Below, one piece after another: positions 10,807 through 22,169 of a DNA stretch of 64,000 nt (positions are counted from its first letter, which is position 1; the number at the start of each line of letters is the position of its first letter). Made by a program: the position numbers and the translations under genes. The stretch is taken from positions 62,001-126,000 of the forward strand of contig BRYA01000310.1 in the NCBI GenBank assembly GCA_030267965.1, written 5' to 3'. The DNA comes from Triparma columacea. Taxonomy: Eukaryota; Sar; Bolidophyceae; Parmales; Triparmaceae. The notes under the pieces were generated by a model, which was not told the DNA's origin, searched no databases, and was given only the letters and a program-made list of their open reading frames with translations.

Positions 10807-12575
10807 TTATATTGAACAATGCACGGACTCATAATGTGAGATTTTGACCCATTTCACCGGTTTGTAGTCATGCCGAGCGTCAATTGCTGTCGCGCACTTT
10901 TCATCTGGTTCGCTGTCAGAGGAGAAAATAGCCTCCATTTCCTCCAGGGTCAGTTTCCGTTGGTCTTCCTCTGGCGGTGGTAATAGGGTTTGCGTTTGGG
11001 AGGAAGCCCCGTGTTGTCCTTCGTGCTGAAAGTCTTTCCTCTTTAGAACTCGCTGTCTACTTTCTGCAACAGTTACAAGAAACAAGTTCAGTAGCTGCGT
11101 GCCTAGTGGTCCTAGCTCACTTTCTCCAACCGCTTCCAATTTGTCCGTTATCGAATTTAGCGGATACTCCATTTCTTTTAGGTATATAGGTTTTTTCATA
11201 AAGGCGCTTTCGTCGGACCTCCACTTGCCCTGGGCCTTTTGCCTCAAATTAGGGCCATTCTTTTTGAAGATTGCGGCTCTTTGATGAAATTGGGAAACAT
11301 AGTCCCTCGACAAGAGGTACTCAATCCACCGAACTGCAAAAAACAGCTTTCTCGCCTTACCCGCTTCGCGCTCCAGCCGCTGTTCGGGCAGATCGGAACT
11401 TTGGGTCGGCGCCCTGGAAAAAGTGTATTCATCTGAATTCGGTAGAACCAGAGACCTTCCAGTTGCATCCCTCTCTCCTCCGTCTCCTTTCTCCCCCTGA
11501 CATTCTTCAGCAGCCTCCTCGCTAAGCACAAAGTTGACTAAAGCAGCGAGAAGACGAGCAGAAAATGTTACCCTTGAGTTCTGAATCGAGACCAGCAGAG
11601 GTCGAAAGCGCTTCACGCAAAGCTCGAACCCTGCTTGATCCTCGGTGTACACCTTCGGGTTGGCTGGAATCAGAGCTCCCCTCTTAACCACCTCAAGGGC
11701 GTGCGCGTCTGCGTTTTCCCCGAACGTGCGCCCAGCGCCCCAACGGTCAAGCCCCGGCGAATATGCACATTCGACCAAAAAATGTATAGCAGCAGGCTCT
11801 ACTAGGGAAGGAGGGGTGGAAAAAACGAAGGCCTTGCAGCTCTCTGAAAGAAAGGAAACACAACGAGCGAAGGGCGGTGAGAAGCACGAAACTCGGCGGG
11901 GCGCTCGCGAATGCCTTTGGTTGTGTAGGGCTGATGTGTTCACGCACCTGCCAACGCCGCCTGAGCTTCCTTTCCCCCCAGGATCTTCTTAGACAATGTC
12001 TTGTACCTCTGCAGCAAACTGTGCGCTGACTGCAGCCTCTCGAAGACTGCGGCCTTCTTCTTAACCCAATAGTTCTTGAACATGAAGCCCAGCAGCTGAG
12101 CGGCGCCTAGACGCAAACATCCAAGCTCAGGAAGGTCATTGTGAGAAACATCATGGCGAAGATCTACCAACCAACCAGGCAAACCCAAGGAGGATGCAAT
12201 TGACGCCACGGAAGACGCAACCAAACCCCTCTGATTCGCGGTGTCCGTTAGGCCGTTCACTCCTCTCATCAGCGCCACGGAGTACATACCGCAAAGAGCG
12301 TCATTGGAAACGGAGCCATTCACATCATACAATACAGCCTCAGACAACTTGCACGTAGTCTCTATCGCGTGAGGCAGTCTTTGATGACATCGCGCCCTCC
12401 AAATTGCAACCGACTGAACTCCCCCGGCCAGGAACGATAAAGTCTCCAAAAAAGATAGTCCAATGGCATCCCCGATTTCTGAACCACTAATTTTTGCCTC
12501 TAAAACGGGTACAGCAACAGCCAAACGGCACAAAACATACAAAAACTCCTCGTGGTCCCCCCAAGGAGCGCTCAT
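10807..12575 (-). CDS. LAS1: LAS1-like pre-rRNA (ITS2) endonuclease
   Basis: Two exons, 12575-11948 and 11843-10807 (phase 1), 554 aa. Exon 1 holds the HEPN nuclease domain. Residues 132-165 (LPGWLVDLRHDVSHNDLP, then LRLGAAQLLGFMFKNYW) are the Las1 signature, and RHDVSH at 140-145 is the RxxxxH active-site motif. The second exon carries the divergent C-terminal half with KPVKWVKI near the end. Las1 cuts ITS2 of pre-rRNA in complex with the kinase Grc3/NOL9, in the nucleolus. The start codon is 81 bp from that of the divergent RPN12 gene, suggesting a shared promoter for two growth-related genes. Confidence 0.88.
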
Positions 12576-12656
12576 GTGGATTGATCGCTGTTAGATTTTC
12601 TCAAAATTTGACACAACAAAAACAACAAAAATTCAAACCCTGCTAATTTTCCCACC

Positions 12657-13817
12657 ATGGTACGTCTTTTAGGTGCATTAAGTTCTCTAGCTGGCTTAAA
12701 TTGGTATTTTCATACCTTAATCAAGGACTGGCGGGGGTTGTAGGTGTCAATTCTGCTGAAGTGGGTGTTCCCCTCCTTTTACCTCCGTACCTTTGTTGAC
12801 CCTCCCCTCCTTCCCAGGTGCTTGCGAAGATGAAGAGTTTGTTGAATGACTTGCATAATCTAGTTAGCGGGGGGTCGTCCGCAGATTTGGCTCAAGCTGG
12901 TGATTTGATTGATGACATAAAGGTGGGTTTCTCGGGGTCCCCCCTTGGTGCTTAAAATTGGGAAGTGGGGAGGGGTGGTGGGCCGGGACGAAGAAGGGGG
13001 CGGGGGGGAGCGAATGGAAGATAGTGCTTGTATGGTGACCGCCCTTCCCATGATCCCTCCTTATATTCCTCTTCCCCCAATGTGGCTTCTCATGAACGTC
13101 ACTCCCACCTCATTCCACTTCCAGGTCGAGCTCATATCATTTGATTCGCTCCCCCCCCTCCTTTACTCCACCCCAAATGCTGCGGAGGAGAGATCTCTTG
13201 CGGCGTCTGCCCTCGAGTACGGAGCCATAGTTGCAGTGATGATGGAGGATATGGAGCTATTTGAACGCAACATGAATCAGTTGCTGCCCATTTACACCTC
13301 CTGCCCCAGTATTCCCCTGTCGTCACTCAAGCGCAAGGTGCAGGGGCTAAACCTCATGTTTCTCCTCGTGGAGAACCGACTTTCTGACTTTCACTGCGTG
13401 ATTGAGGGTTACTCTCCAGAGGACTTGGCAGATCCGCAGGTGGATTTTCCTGTGAAGTTGGAGCGCGAGCTGATGGTTGGCAGCTATGACAAATTCCACT
13501 CAGCCAAGGCGGCCCTCCCCGATACACTGTACGAGTTTTTCATGAAATCTCTTCTGTCAACTGTGAGGGACAACGTTGCTGACGCTATGGAGGTGTCATA
13601 CACCACCCTCAAGGCTTCTGACGCCCAAAGGATGCTTATGTTTGATAGTGTCGATGAGTTCAAGGAGTTCGTCGGAGATACTAGGGAAGATTGGCTTTAC
13701 CAGGGTTGTGAAATCTGCTTTAGAGCGACTGAGGTTAATGGAAAAACTGACATCCCAAGCATGAGGCTCATTGGCCAAACGTTGAGCTATGCCACAGAGC
13801 TGGAGAGGATAGTGTAA
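12657..13817 (+). CDS. RPN12: 26S proteasome regulatory subunit RPN12/PSMD8
   Basis: Proposed exons: 12657-12659 (ATG alone, followed by donor GTACGT), 12818-12922 and 13125-13817, phase 0 throughout, 266 aa. The protein begins MVLAKMKSLLNDLHNL, continues LIDDIKVELISFDSLPPLL, and has FPVKLERELMVGSYDKFHSA, FMKSLLSTVRDNVADAMEVSY and the C-terminal YATELERIV typical of PSMD8. This is a PCI-domain lid subunit of the 19S particle. An alternative start is the internal ATG at 12830 in exon 2, which would cost only five residues. The family call does not depend on that choice. Confidence 0.9.
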
Positions 13818-13944
13818 TGTGGCGGCCATGGCGCCTATCCCAAATTACAATTTGACTTTTTTCAGATACAAACGTGTCGCATTCAGCTAGACAAGACTTA
13901 TTGTAATATTTACGCAAGGAGGCTCAGCCAAGTTCCTTGGGTAA

Positions 13945-16063
13945 TCATTTGGCAGCCTTGTGCTTCACCTTTGAATCTTGCACGTACCCAAGTAGCCCCC
14001 TAATGACGCTAGCCGGGATCAGCGGAACTTTTCCGCTTTCGTTCGCACTTGTTGGTGTTTCATTTGTACCAGTCTCCACAGTGCGTATCTCTGTCGAACA
14101 TGGCGAATCGGATTTGAATATTTCGGCAACTGCAGACACGGGCTTGAAAATAGGAATGGACTTCAACTTGGGAAGAATGTACCTAGCGGTTATCTCCAGA
14201 GCGTTGTCGCGTGTCAGTGGCTTGTGAATAAAATGATCAATCGATGATATAAGAGTGTCTCCCCTCAACGTTTCGGATGCGACCTCCTCCAGGGTGTGAC
14301 TTGAGCACGCGATTATGCAACTCTGGATTTGGAGCAACCTCAAAACCTTCGATGCATCGATGCCATTAACTCTTGGCATTTCGATATCCATCATGATGAC
14401 AAGGTAATTGTTCCCGGCTTTCACGAGCTTCACTGCCTCGTCCCCATCCCTCGCGACGTCAATGATGACGTCGAAGATTAAAAACTTTGACAGAGCGAAT
14501 GTCCACATCTTTTGGTAAAGCTTCAATGTCATTTGTGAGTCCTCGACTATCAAAATCTTCGGGTTTTTTTCCCCAATAAATGCGTCTAGTTGTTGCTGTG
14601 GATGTGCTTGTGCTTGTGGTTGTTGTACTTGTGCTTGTGCTTGTGTTTGTGCTTGTGTTTGTGCTTGTGTTTGTGCTTGTGGTTGCGCTTGTGCTTGTGG
14701 TTGTGGTTGTGGTTGTGGTTGTGGTTGTGGTTGTGGTTGTGGTTGTGGTTGTGGTTGTGGTTGTGGTTGTGGTTGTGGTTGTGGTTGTGGTTGTGGTTGT
14801 GGTTGTGGTTGTGGTTGTGGTTGTGGTTGTGGTTGTGGCTGTGGTTGTGGTTGTGGTTGTGGATGTGGTTGTGGTTGTGGCTGTGGTTGTGGTTGTGATT
14901 GTAGCTCTTGTGCCTCTTGTGCCTCTTGTGCCTCTTGTGCCTCTTGTGCCTCTTGTGCCTCTTGTGCCTCTTGTGCCTCTTGTGGTTCTTGTGCCTCTTG
15001 TGCCTCTTGTGCCTCTTGTGCCTCTTGTGCCTCTTGTGGCTCTTGTGGCTCTTGTGGCTCTTGTGGCTCTTGTGCCTCTTGTGCCTCTTGTGCCTCTTGT
15101 GCCTCTTGTGCCTCTTGTGCCTCTTGTGCCTCTTGTGCCTCTTGTGCCTCTTGTGGCTCTTGTGGCTCTTGTGCCTCTTGTGCCTCTTGTGCCTCTTGTG
15201 CCTCTTGTGCCTCTTGTGCCTCTTGTGCCTCTTGTGCCTCTTGTGCCTCTTGTGCCTCTTGTGCCTCTTGTGCCTCTTGTGCCTCTTGTGCCTCTTGTGC
15301 CTCTTGTGGTTCACTGACAACGGTTGACAGCAAAGAACGTAAACCTGCACCCTTCGAATAGTCAAACATATTGCGCGTCTTGTTTGATCTCCCTGATGTG
15401 CAGTAATATTGAACTATACTGTCTGCCATGTCAGCGGTGAGAGGTTTGGGAAAAGTTGTACTGAAGGAATGCTGAGATAATTCTGTGCAGGTACAGAAGG
15501 GGAGAGAAAATGTTGAAAGTGTCATACACGGATACGCACGCGAGGGGGCGGGGAGGGGGGGGTCAGTCAGAAAGGTGCAAGCATCCGTTCGTTATTTCAC
15601 TGCTGTCACGGTCGGTAGAAAGAGATTGTTAATGATTCCCTTCGTACTCACCTTGCAATTTCTCGTCCTCCAAATCGCGCAGTTTTCTATTGGCGTAGCT
15701 TATAAGTCCTATTATAGGTGCCGAGTAGTTGAGCAACCTCAAGATCTTTGCTGCCTTGCACCTTCTCTTGATATTGCCCACATCGTTGCAGTCAACTTTT
15801 ATGATGACCAGGTCGAACCCAATGTCTGACTCGGTCGAATCCACGAGAACGCTTAGATTCGTTGCGTGTACCATGTCAAGTTCGGCAGAAATGTTTGCGA
15901 AGCCTGTCGTCCATAAGGCCAACTCCTTCCCTCGTAACTCCTCATCATCACCAGTTTCACCAACAGTCAAGCAGCGAAACCTTCGTTGGTCGTCACCAAG
16001 ATAAGAAACACTTCCCTCTTCCAGGTTAATGGAGGGCGAGCTTCCAGTCAAGCTCTCAGACAT
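13945..16063 (-). CDS. Two-receiver-domain protein with QEA/PQ linker
   Basis: Two exons, 16063-15652 and 15482-13945 (phase 1), 649 aa. The C-terminal domain is an intact response-regulator receiver: acidic VEDSQM, phospho-acceptor Asp in MMDIEMP, ACSSHT, and the conserved Lys in FIHKPL. The N-terminal domain, split by the intron, has the same fold pattern (FDLVIIKVDCNDVG, ILRLLNYSAPIIGLIS, FPKPLTADMADSIVQYY). The acceptor Asp position is Lys (VIIKVD), so it looks like a pseudo-receiver. Between them lie over 200 residues of QEA and PQ repeats. No kinase or output domain is visible. It may act in a phosphorelay downstream of a hybrid histidine kinase. The start is the ATG at 16063. Confidence 0.78.
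14626..15309 (-). repeat. Coding minisatellites: hexamer (PQ) and nonamer (QEA)
   Basis: About 14695-14899 is a near-perfect hexamer (plus-strand TTGTGG) encoding Gln-Pro. About 14906-15306 is a nonamer (plus-strand CTTGTGCCT) encoding Gln-Glu-Ala, roughly 45 copies with scattered GGCTCT variants (Gln-Glu-Pro). Both unit lengths are multiples of three, so copy-number changes keep the frame. The opposite strand is also open over the tract but only as repeats of Leu/Val/Cys. Confidence 0.95.
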
Positions 16064-16644
16064 TGGAGAGTGTCGAGGCACACCCGGTTAGATGTCCCCG
16101 GTCTGTTGGAATTAAGCTCTAGAAATAGGCCTAACGGTAGACGGGCGTATACTTCAAAGGGTTCAATCAAAGACGTGCAGTGCAGTAGTGCAATAGTGTT
16201 ATACTTCAAGGCAGATGTGTTCAATATACCGCACCAGAAATTACAGGATAAGCCACCAGAGGAGGCCAGGCGAGGAAAGAAACCAGAAAGAAAGATGGAG
16301 AAATTTAATCACAACTTCTCAACTCTTCTCTCTGCTTTCTGCCTCCGTACGTCGATCACTGACGGTGCCTGCAAGGCTCGTCATGAAGTTACGCTCCGAT
16401 CAAACTATTTTAAGCCTCCCACCCACCCTGCTGATACTCTTAACCGAAGAACTTTTCGACGGTTCAAGTTGACGCAACGGGAGGCATCAATATGCCTGCG
16501 TTTATTTAGAAATTTCGCAATTCTTGGTTTCGCTCAGATTGGACAGACAGAAGGCTGCCACCTTAAGCTTAGCAATGAAACGGCAAATCTGAAAGAAATT
16601 TGAAGAAATATAGAAGAAGATTGATTTGTCTTGGACTTTTTTTT
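16064..16644. other. Intergenic region between receiver-protein and RCE1 genes
   Basis: Should contain the promoter of the minus-strand receiver gene and the 3' flank of the RCE1 gene. A plus-strand open frame spanning 15986-16603 shows no recognisable motif, overlaps the receiver exon antisense, and is not accepted as a gene. Confidence 0.6.
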
Positions 16645-17625
16645 TCAGTCAAAAGTAAGATCTCCCAGGGCGCCTGCTGGTTTCGCGGCACTCCCGTATA
16701 TTACAAACCCGAAAGTGAACACCGAAAGCCCAAAGAAGTATGATGCGTAAACCCAGCCTCTGTGCACATAGACCTCCCTATCATTAGGACTTGGAAGCAT
16801 CGGTAGGCCCATGAAGTTGCAAAAGGAGTGGCATGCGATTACTGACATTACATCGTTTGTTTTCAAGAGGGCATAAGTTGCGTATGCTCCAAAGAGATAG
16901 GTGTAACAGAATTGGAAGATTGTATTGACGACTGTGATTGCAAAAGGGTGCCCCTCTCTAAGCCTGTTGATTGCGTGGTGCACGTGGGCAAACCCGAACA
17001 ATAGTGGGGCCACAAAGACACACTTCAGTGGCGGAAGTCCGGCGGAAAGGAGGTAGGGGACAACAACCGCGCGGAAACACAACTCCTCCGTGATTGGCCC
17101 GACAACAAGATCCCTTACCTTGTCTGACGGCCATTTGTAGAAGTTCAGCGTCGGAGGCAAGCCCTCAGACCCTACAAGAAGCTTGAAAAATGCGTCCCTC
17201 CTTCCTCTCCCCCCTTCTGCCAGTGCTCTTGCTCTAATTACGAGTATCGAAATCGGCCCACTGAACAATGAAATCGTATGAAGCAGCGGTATGGGACTAC
17301 CGAGCGTGGGAGGTACTTGAAGAGATAAGTATTTTGAGACGTGAACATGTCCCTCCTCTTTGGAAGCCCTGCTGAAAACTGAAGCGGACATCTCAGAACA
17401 GAAAGTCATCGGAAAGTATAATATTATCGTTGCTGCTGTCATTAAACAAATTGCACGCAACCTTGCATCAATTTGGGTGACATTGGTGCGTGGGAGGGAG
17501 CGAATAGGTTTGGGCACAAAGACATACAGGCTCATGACGTACATCATGCTGACACATATTGCGTGTATCCAGTCAGTTATGAATGATGAGCTGTTAGACT
17601 CATTTCGAACGCACAAATAAAACAT
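16645..17625 (-). CDS. RCE1: CAAX prenyl protease 2 (RCE1, CPBP family)
   Basis: Single exon, 326 aa, close to the 315-330 aa of yeast and human RCE1. Multiple membrane segments. The catalytic motifs of the CPBP/ABI family are intact: VGPITEELCFRAVVVPY (Glu-Glu and Arg), LLFGFAHVHHAINRL (His), and VIACHSFCNFMG (His and Asn). RCE1 acts in the ER membrane and removes the last three residues of prenylated CAAX proteins such as Ras- and Rho-type GTPases. An extra N-terminal exon cannot be excluded, but the length argues against it. Downstream on the same strand lies the receiver protein. Confidence 0.9.
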   Translation of the reverse strand: MFYLCVRNESNSSSFITDWIHAICVSMMYVMSLYVFVPKPIRSLPRTNVTQIDARLRAICLMTAATIILYFPMTFCSEMSASVFSRASKEEGHVHVSKYLSLQVPPTLGSPIPLLHTISLFSGPISILVIRARALAEGGRGRRDAFFKLLVGSEGLPPTLNFYKWPSDKVRDLVVGPITEELCFRAVVVPYLLSAGLPPLKCVFVAPLLFGFAHVHHAINRLREGHPFAITVVNTIFQFCYTYLFGAYATYALLKTNDVMSVIACHSFCNFMGLPMLPSPNDREVYVHRGWVYASYFFGLSVFTFGFVIYGSAAKPAGALGDLTFD

Positions 17626-18106
17626 CCTAGGTGAGTGTGTGTATGTGTGTAGTGTGTGGAGGTGTCTGTAGTGTGTGTTTTTTTGTGTATCGAGTTGTGG
17701 TGTGGTTTATTTCTCTGATTTGACGTAAGTAATGTGTTATTTGTGATGAATCAGTATTTATTCCATGAATGAATGTATAGAAATCAACAATATAACGTTA
17801 AAGGAAGATATTGGATGATTTGAGGTTTTCTGCCAAATTCTTCGCCTTTTTTGCCTTTCAATGGTCTTGTTTGTCCACCCTTCATCTTTTTTCCACTCCT
17901 CCCCTATTAATGTCGTGGGTGTCTCAGATAAAAGAATTGAACGATTGATTCAACAACAAAGAGTTTACAGAAATTCCAGAATTAGAAGATTCGAGAGCAG
18001 GAAAACCGGAATCCGGGCGGAAGGAAGAGAGAAATAAATGCAAAAATAGCCAAATGATTAAATTTCGAAACTAACGATGGTTGTGGGCCGTCTAATGATC
18101 TATTTT
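17626..18106. other. AT-rich intergenic region with GT-rich stretch
   Basis: 17634-17700 is a TGTG-rich imperfect microsatellite. The rest is AT-rich with no ORF or RNA structure that I recognise. It separates two minus-strand genes (TKL kinase 3' side, RCE1 promoter side). Confidence 0.6.
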
Positions 18107-20544
18107 TTATTGCTGAAAATCCGATGTAATTTCCCCATCAAGCCTCTTCATGATGTCGTCCACAGACGGCCTTGCTTTTGGCTCTCTGGCCCAGCAATCT
18201 GCGATCAGTTCCTTGAAGGAGGCGGGAAGGGCGTCGTCTAGCTTCGGTCTTAAACCTGAACTTATGACGCCGTCTGTGACGGCGTGCTGCGTGGGGAATC
18301 CACCTTTATTGAGGTCGCTTTGCTCCCAGGCCACACTGAAAAGCTGCAGGAGCTTGTCCTTCTTACTCTTGATGTGAGATATGGCCGTAAGGGTGATCGC
18401 GTAACTAAAGATATCTGCTGAAGCCCCATATTTTTCCCCGAGCATAATCTCTGGAGCCACGTAAAAGGTTGTTCCCACTGCAGTCATTGTTTGCTGTGCA
18501 TCGTTCATTACAGCCCTACTCTCTCCGAAATCGGACAGCTTCGCCGACATATTGTCCGCGATAAGAATGTTGTCCGGTTTGAGGTCTCTGTGGATGATAC
18601 ATTCCTGCATCATCTTTTTGGACTCATCATAGAACTTACTGCTGTGGAGGTACTTGAGGCCAGCAATGATGTTCTTGCTCCACGGCAGTTTCACGTCCTT
18701 CCATGATAGCACGCCCCCCGGGCCATCTTGTGAATGCAGGGAATCTGCCATGGCTCCCTTCTGCATGTATTCCATTACCATGCCAATTAGCTCAGAAGAC
18801 CAAGCCGCGCCAATGAGGAGAACAATATACGGGTGCTTGAGGTCTTTCATCAACAAGATTTCGGCGCGGAACCTTTCTACAGAAACGGAGTCTATCTCGA
18901 GAAGCGTCTTGACGGCAACTGGAGTTCCCCTGTGCGTGCCCCTGTGCACCTCCCCAAATGCTCCCCGACCAATTTTCTCTTCGAGAATCACTTCGCTTGC
19001 ATTTAGTAGGACGCTCTGGAGCTCTTTGTCGGTGTCTTTGTTTCTGTTCTCCATAACTTCCTTGATGAGCATCATTTCTTCAGGACTCCACTGGCGCTTT
19101 TTCACTTCCTCTTTCAGGAACTCGACCTTCTTATTGGCATTCTTCAGCTTTAGGGTAAGCCCCAGCACGCACAATATAGCGATCGGAACCACGATAAACA
19201 TCGTTCGTTTGATGCTGCTCGCGTCGCCGTCCGCTCCAATTACTACTGGATAAACGACAACTCCAGGAAACCCATACGCAACATCCCACTTGTAGGATTT
19301 TGTACTCTCCTGGCTATCGCTAACATAGAACCTCCCATGTGCAATCATGGTATACGACCCAGCAGAGAGAGAAAAGGTCGACCTGAAAGTCTCCTCGAGC
19401 TCTTTGGTTCCAGTGAAATTGGATTTAAGGGCAGACGAGTGGGTGGACAGTTCCGGGGTGTTGCTGACAAAGGGGGTGCAGTCGCCCTCGATAGAGGTGA
19501 GGCAGGAATGGATGTTTGCGTGGGGAATGTGGTGCTTGTTGTTCATTATCACTACCGAACTTTCTTTCAGAGGGGGTAAGTTGGCAGGAATGACAGAAAG
19601 CTTGTACTCAACATTTAACTCTTCGCCCTCAGCCATATCTTCAGGCTTGGGCGTCATGATCGATATGCCCGTGCCTTCGGGGCAGGTCATAGCTTTAGCA
19701 TCTCCGACTTTGCTCCCGCCGCTCATCTCTGTCCTCCAGCAAATTGGCTCGCTCCCTCCCATGAGGTAACTGTCTGATTTGTAGTCATCAGTGAGAATGT
19801 TGACACCCTGCACGCCGTTGGCTAAATCCCATTTGTAAGTCACCGTGTCGTTGTTGGAACTGGAAAGATAGAACCTTCCGTGTGCAATCATGGTGTAGGT
19901 ATCCTTACCGAGAGAGAAGTGTGAGAGAAATGACTGTTTGAGCTGCGAAGTCCCCGTGAAATTACTCTTCAACGTAGACGAATGCGTCGCAAGTCCAGGT
20001 TGAGCAGCAACAGATGGGGTGCAAGGCGTATTCACGGCCGAGTTGCATGAATGGACGTTTGCGTGAACAATGTGAACCTTGTTTGTTGGGTCCAAGTAGA
20101 CCACAGGTGAAGCCAGACCATACGAGGAAGGAATTTGGGTGAGGTCCACTTCCACATCATATTCCATCGAAATTTCCTCCATGTCTACGACTCCCTCTGA
20201 CGGGAGAGAGGGGGGTTCAGGGTGAGCGGCTCGTGAAGAATCTAAAGGGTTATTACCAAAGTCAGGGAGAACTGTAGAGAGCTCATTGGAGGAGGGGGCG
20301 CGGTTGAGCCGAAACAGAGAGGTGGGGGCTTACCTAGCTTTGGTGTTGTGAACTTGATAGACATACCACTAGGACAAGATATTGAGTTTTCCTGAGAAAG
20401 GGAGGAACCCGGCCCAGATACGAATTCCCCATTGACGTACTTTGACACCCAACAAAGTGTACCAGAGCCACCTATCAAGTAAGAATCGCCTAGCGTGCGA
20501 GGCAGAGCAGCAAACACAAACAGCCACGCAAAAGAAACCATCAT
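18107..20544 (-). CDS. Receptor-like TKL-type protein kinase
   Basis: Two exons, 20544-20334 and 20196-18107 (phase 1), 766 aa. A signal peptide (MMVSFAWLFVFAALPRTLG) leads into an ectodomain built from two copies of a two-part unit. One part starts DSYLxGGS and contains Cys pairs (...TLCW..., ...SCPSG...). The other contains HANVHSC/HANIHSC, LKSNFTGT and YTMIAHGRFY...YKWD. One TM segment (about 400-420) is followed by a juxtamembrane coiled coil and a complete kinase domain (about 470-755): GRGAFGEV, VAVK, IHRDLKPDN, DFGESR, GTTFYVAPE, ARPSVDDI. The kinase resembles the tyrosine kinase-like families expanded in stramenopiles and amoebae. Multiple NFT-type N-glycosylation sites occur. Divergent from the next gene with 139 bp between starts. 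Confidence 0.87.
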
Positions 20545-20683
20545 TTGTCCTGTCCTTGGGTTTTGTCTGTTGGCTGAAACCGCCTCTAATTTTATTTAAT
20601 AATTTCCTTCCGCTAAATTCTGCTAAAATCACTAAATACACGTGGTGAAAGCGGACACAACACAAGGACTCCCTAACCTGAGA

Positions 20684-21644
20684 ATGCCTGTCATAACCGA
20701 TGAAGCCATGAATGCGGTAGTCCTTGAACCGCCTTGGAAGATGGGCGACGACGATATGCTGGGGAAGATGATAAGTGAGTGGGAATATAAGAATAAAAAT
20801 ATGGGTTTGTTTGTCAGTCGTGTGATGTGGAGAAATGTTGGGTGTGTGTTCATAAGTGATGAGGAGTTGGTGGAGGTAATGGTCGAAGCGCTCAGAGCTC
20901 GTTCGTATCCGCGATGGCGTCCTCTTGCTGTGTGGGTTAAGTTCTGGAAACTTGAAGTTATTTCCTTCATACGGAACCCTTCAGATTGGTTAGTTTGTGT
21001 GCAATAATCTTACCCAATTTTTCGTCGCTGATAGTGCAAGTGTTTGGGGCCCGCAAGATGGTTGAGTGCAAGGTTCTCGGTTGGCAGAAGCCAAGCGGGA
21101 TTGACTTGGTGATATATCGCTGCATCCAGAAGTGTGATGGGGAGTTCTGTGATTTGCCAAGAGATGAGGTGGTCACATGCAGCGAAAGATGGCAAACGGC
21201 AAATGAGGTGCGTGTGTCGAAGGTGTGGGGGGGTACCTGGATTAGTTGTTGGAGGAGAGAAGATGAAACAGAACCCTCCCCACTATTTTTCTTCAGTTAC
21301 TCTTCCCTCAACCCCATCCTTCAACTCCCTTCGTTCGACCACTGGACCCTCCTTCCAAGCAGGTGAAATCCCTCAAGAACGAAATAACTTTGGCCATTGA
21401 GAAGATCCCTGTGGCAATCGATGTTGACAATGAAAGTGAATTGAGAGATTGGCTTATCGAGGAGGTTGCCCCGCTAGTTGAAATCCAACAATCGATCGAA
21501 GATCTGATTAAAAAAAATCCAGATGTTAAGAAGTGTGTAGAGCTTTGCAAGAAACAGGCAAAAATAAATCAGCGCATGAAGAGGGATATGGAAGCAATTG
21601 ATGAAGAAAGAACGAGGAAAAAATCGTTTTTAGGTTGTTTGTAG
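20684..21644 (+). CDS. Unrecognised small protein, exon structure uncertain
   Basis: I do not recognise this gene. The best-supported parts are 21035-21207 (FGARKMVECKVLGWQKPSG, IYRCIQKCDGEFCDL) and 21363-21644, a charged helical C-terminus (ELRDWLIEEVAPLVEIQQSI, KNPDVKKCVELCKKQAKI) ending KKSFLGCL, joined in phase 0. Upstream, an ATG at 20684 opens MPVITDEAMNAVVLEPPWKM. It may splice from 20774 to 20896-20988 and on to 21035 (212 aa), or directly to 21035 (181 aa). The unspliced frame through 21007 is rich in Trp and probably wrong. Probably soluble. No signal peptide or domain was identified. Confidence 0.5.
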
Positions 21645-22169
21645 GAAATGTAGTAGTGGTCATGGAAAAAGGTTTCCTTCAAATTGGTGCATCCGTCAGA
21701 ATATTATTATTAGTCCACAGTCCAGAGAAAACATAATAAAATGTTTCAGAAAGGAGCTATCACGTCAAAAGGAGTTCCCACATTTAAAAGTCTCTGTTTG
21801 CTCATAAAACGCATTGCTTAGAAGCTTATATCTACTCTATTTCGAAGCGCGTCTCGACACTATTGCTAGTGCTAGTGGCGATCTCTACAGGGTGGGGAAG
21901 GCTATTTTTTAAAATTAAGTGCCGCCGCCGCCATTGGCTGGGGCTTCTCCGCGCTGGGGTCGTTGCTGATAAAGCTCAGGAAGCAACGTCTAATTTTTAT
22001 CCCATAATCATCTCCTCACTCCTCTCAAAATTGCAATAATTTTCTCGGTAGTAAAGTAAAAAAAAATCATTCGGAGCAGTGCCCTTAAAGGCCTTGCGTG
22101 CTTTTTTGTTAGCTTCGTTGAGTGTCCCTATCGCTATTGTGTCGTTGCAGTTTGCTTTTCGCTGATGCT
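21645..22169. other. Intergenic region, convergent 3' flanks
   Basis: AT-rich with poly-A runs and a GCC-repeat patch near 21921-21935. No ORF above chance and no recognisable tRNA, snRNA or other RNA gene. Lies between two convergent genes. Confidence 0.6.

Noticed and set aside
14686..15309. CRISPR-like array
   Set aside because: Units are 6-9 bp with no spacers, inside a eukaryotic coding exon.
14580..15327. Long plus-strand open frames across the repeat (Val/Leu/Cys-rich)
   Set aside because: They are antisense shadows of the QEA/PQ tract; the minus strand carries a receiver domain in frame.
15986..16603. 205-codon plus-strand ORF
   Set aside because: No motif, partly antisense to the pseudo-receiver exon, and composition typical of non-coding sequence.
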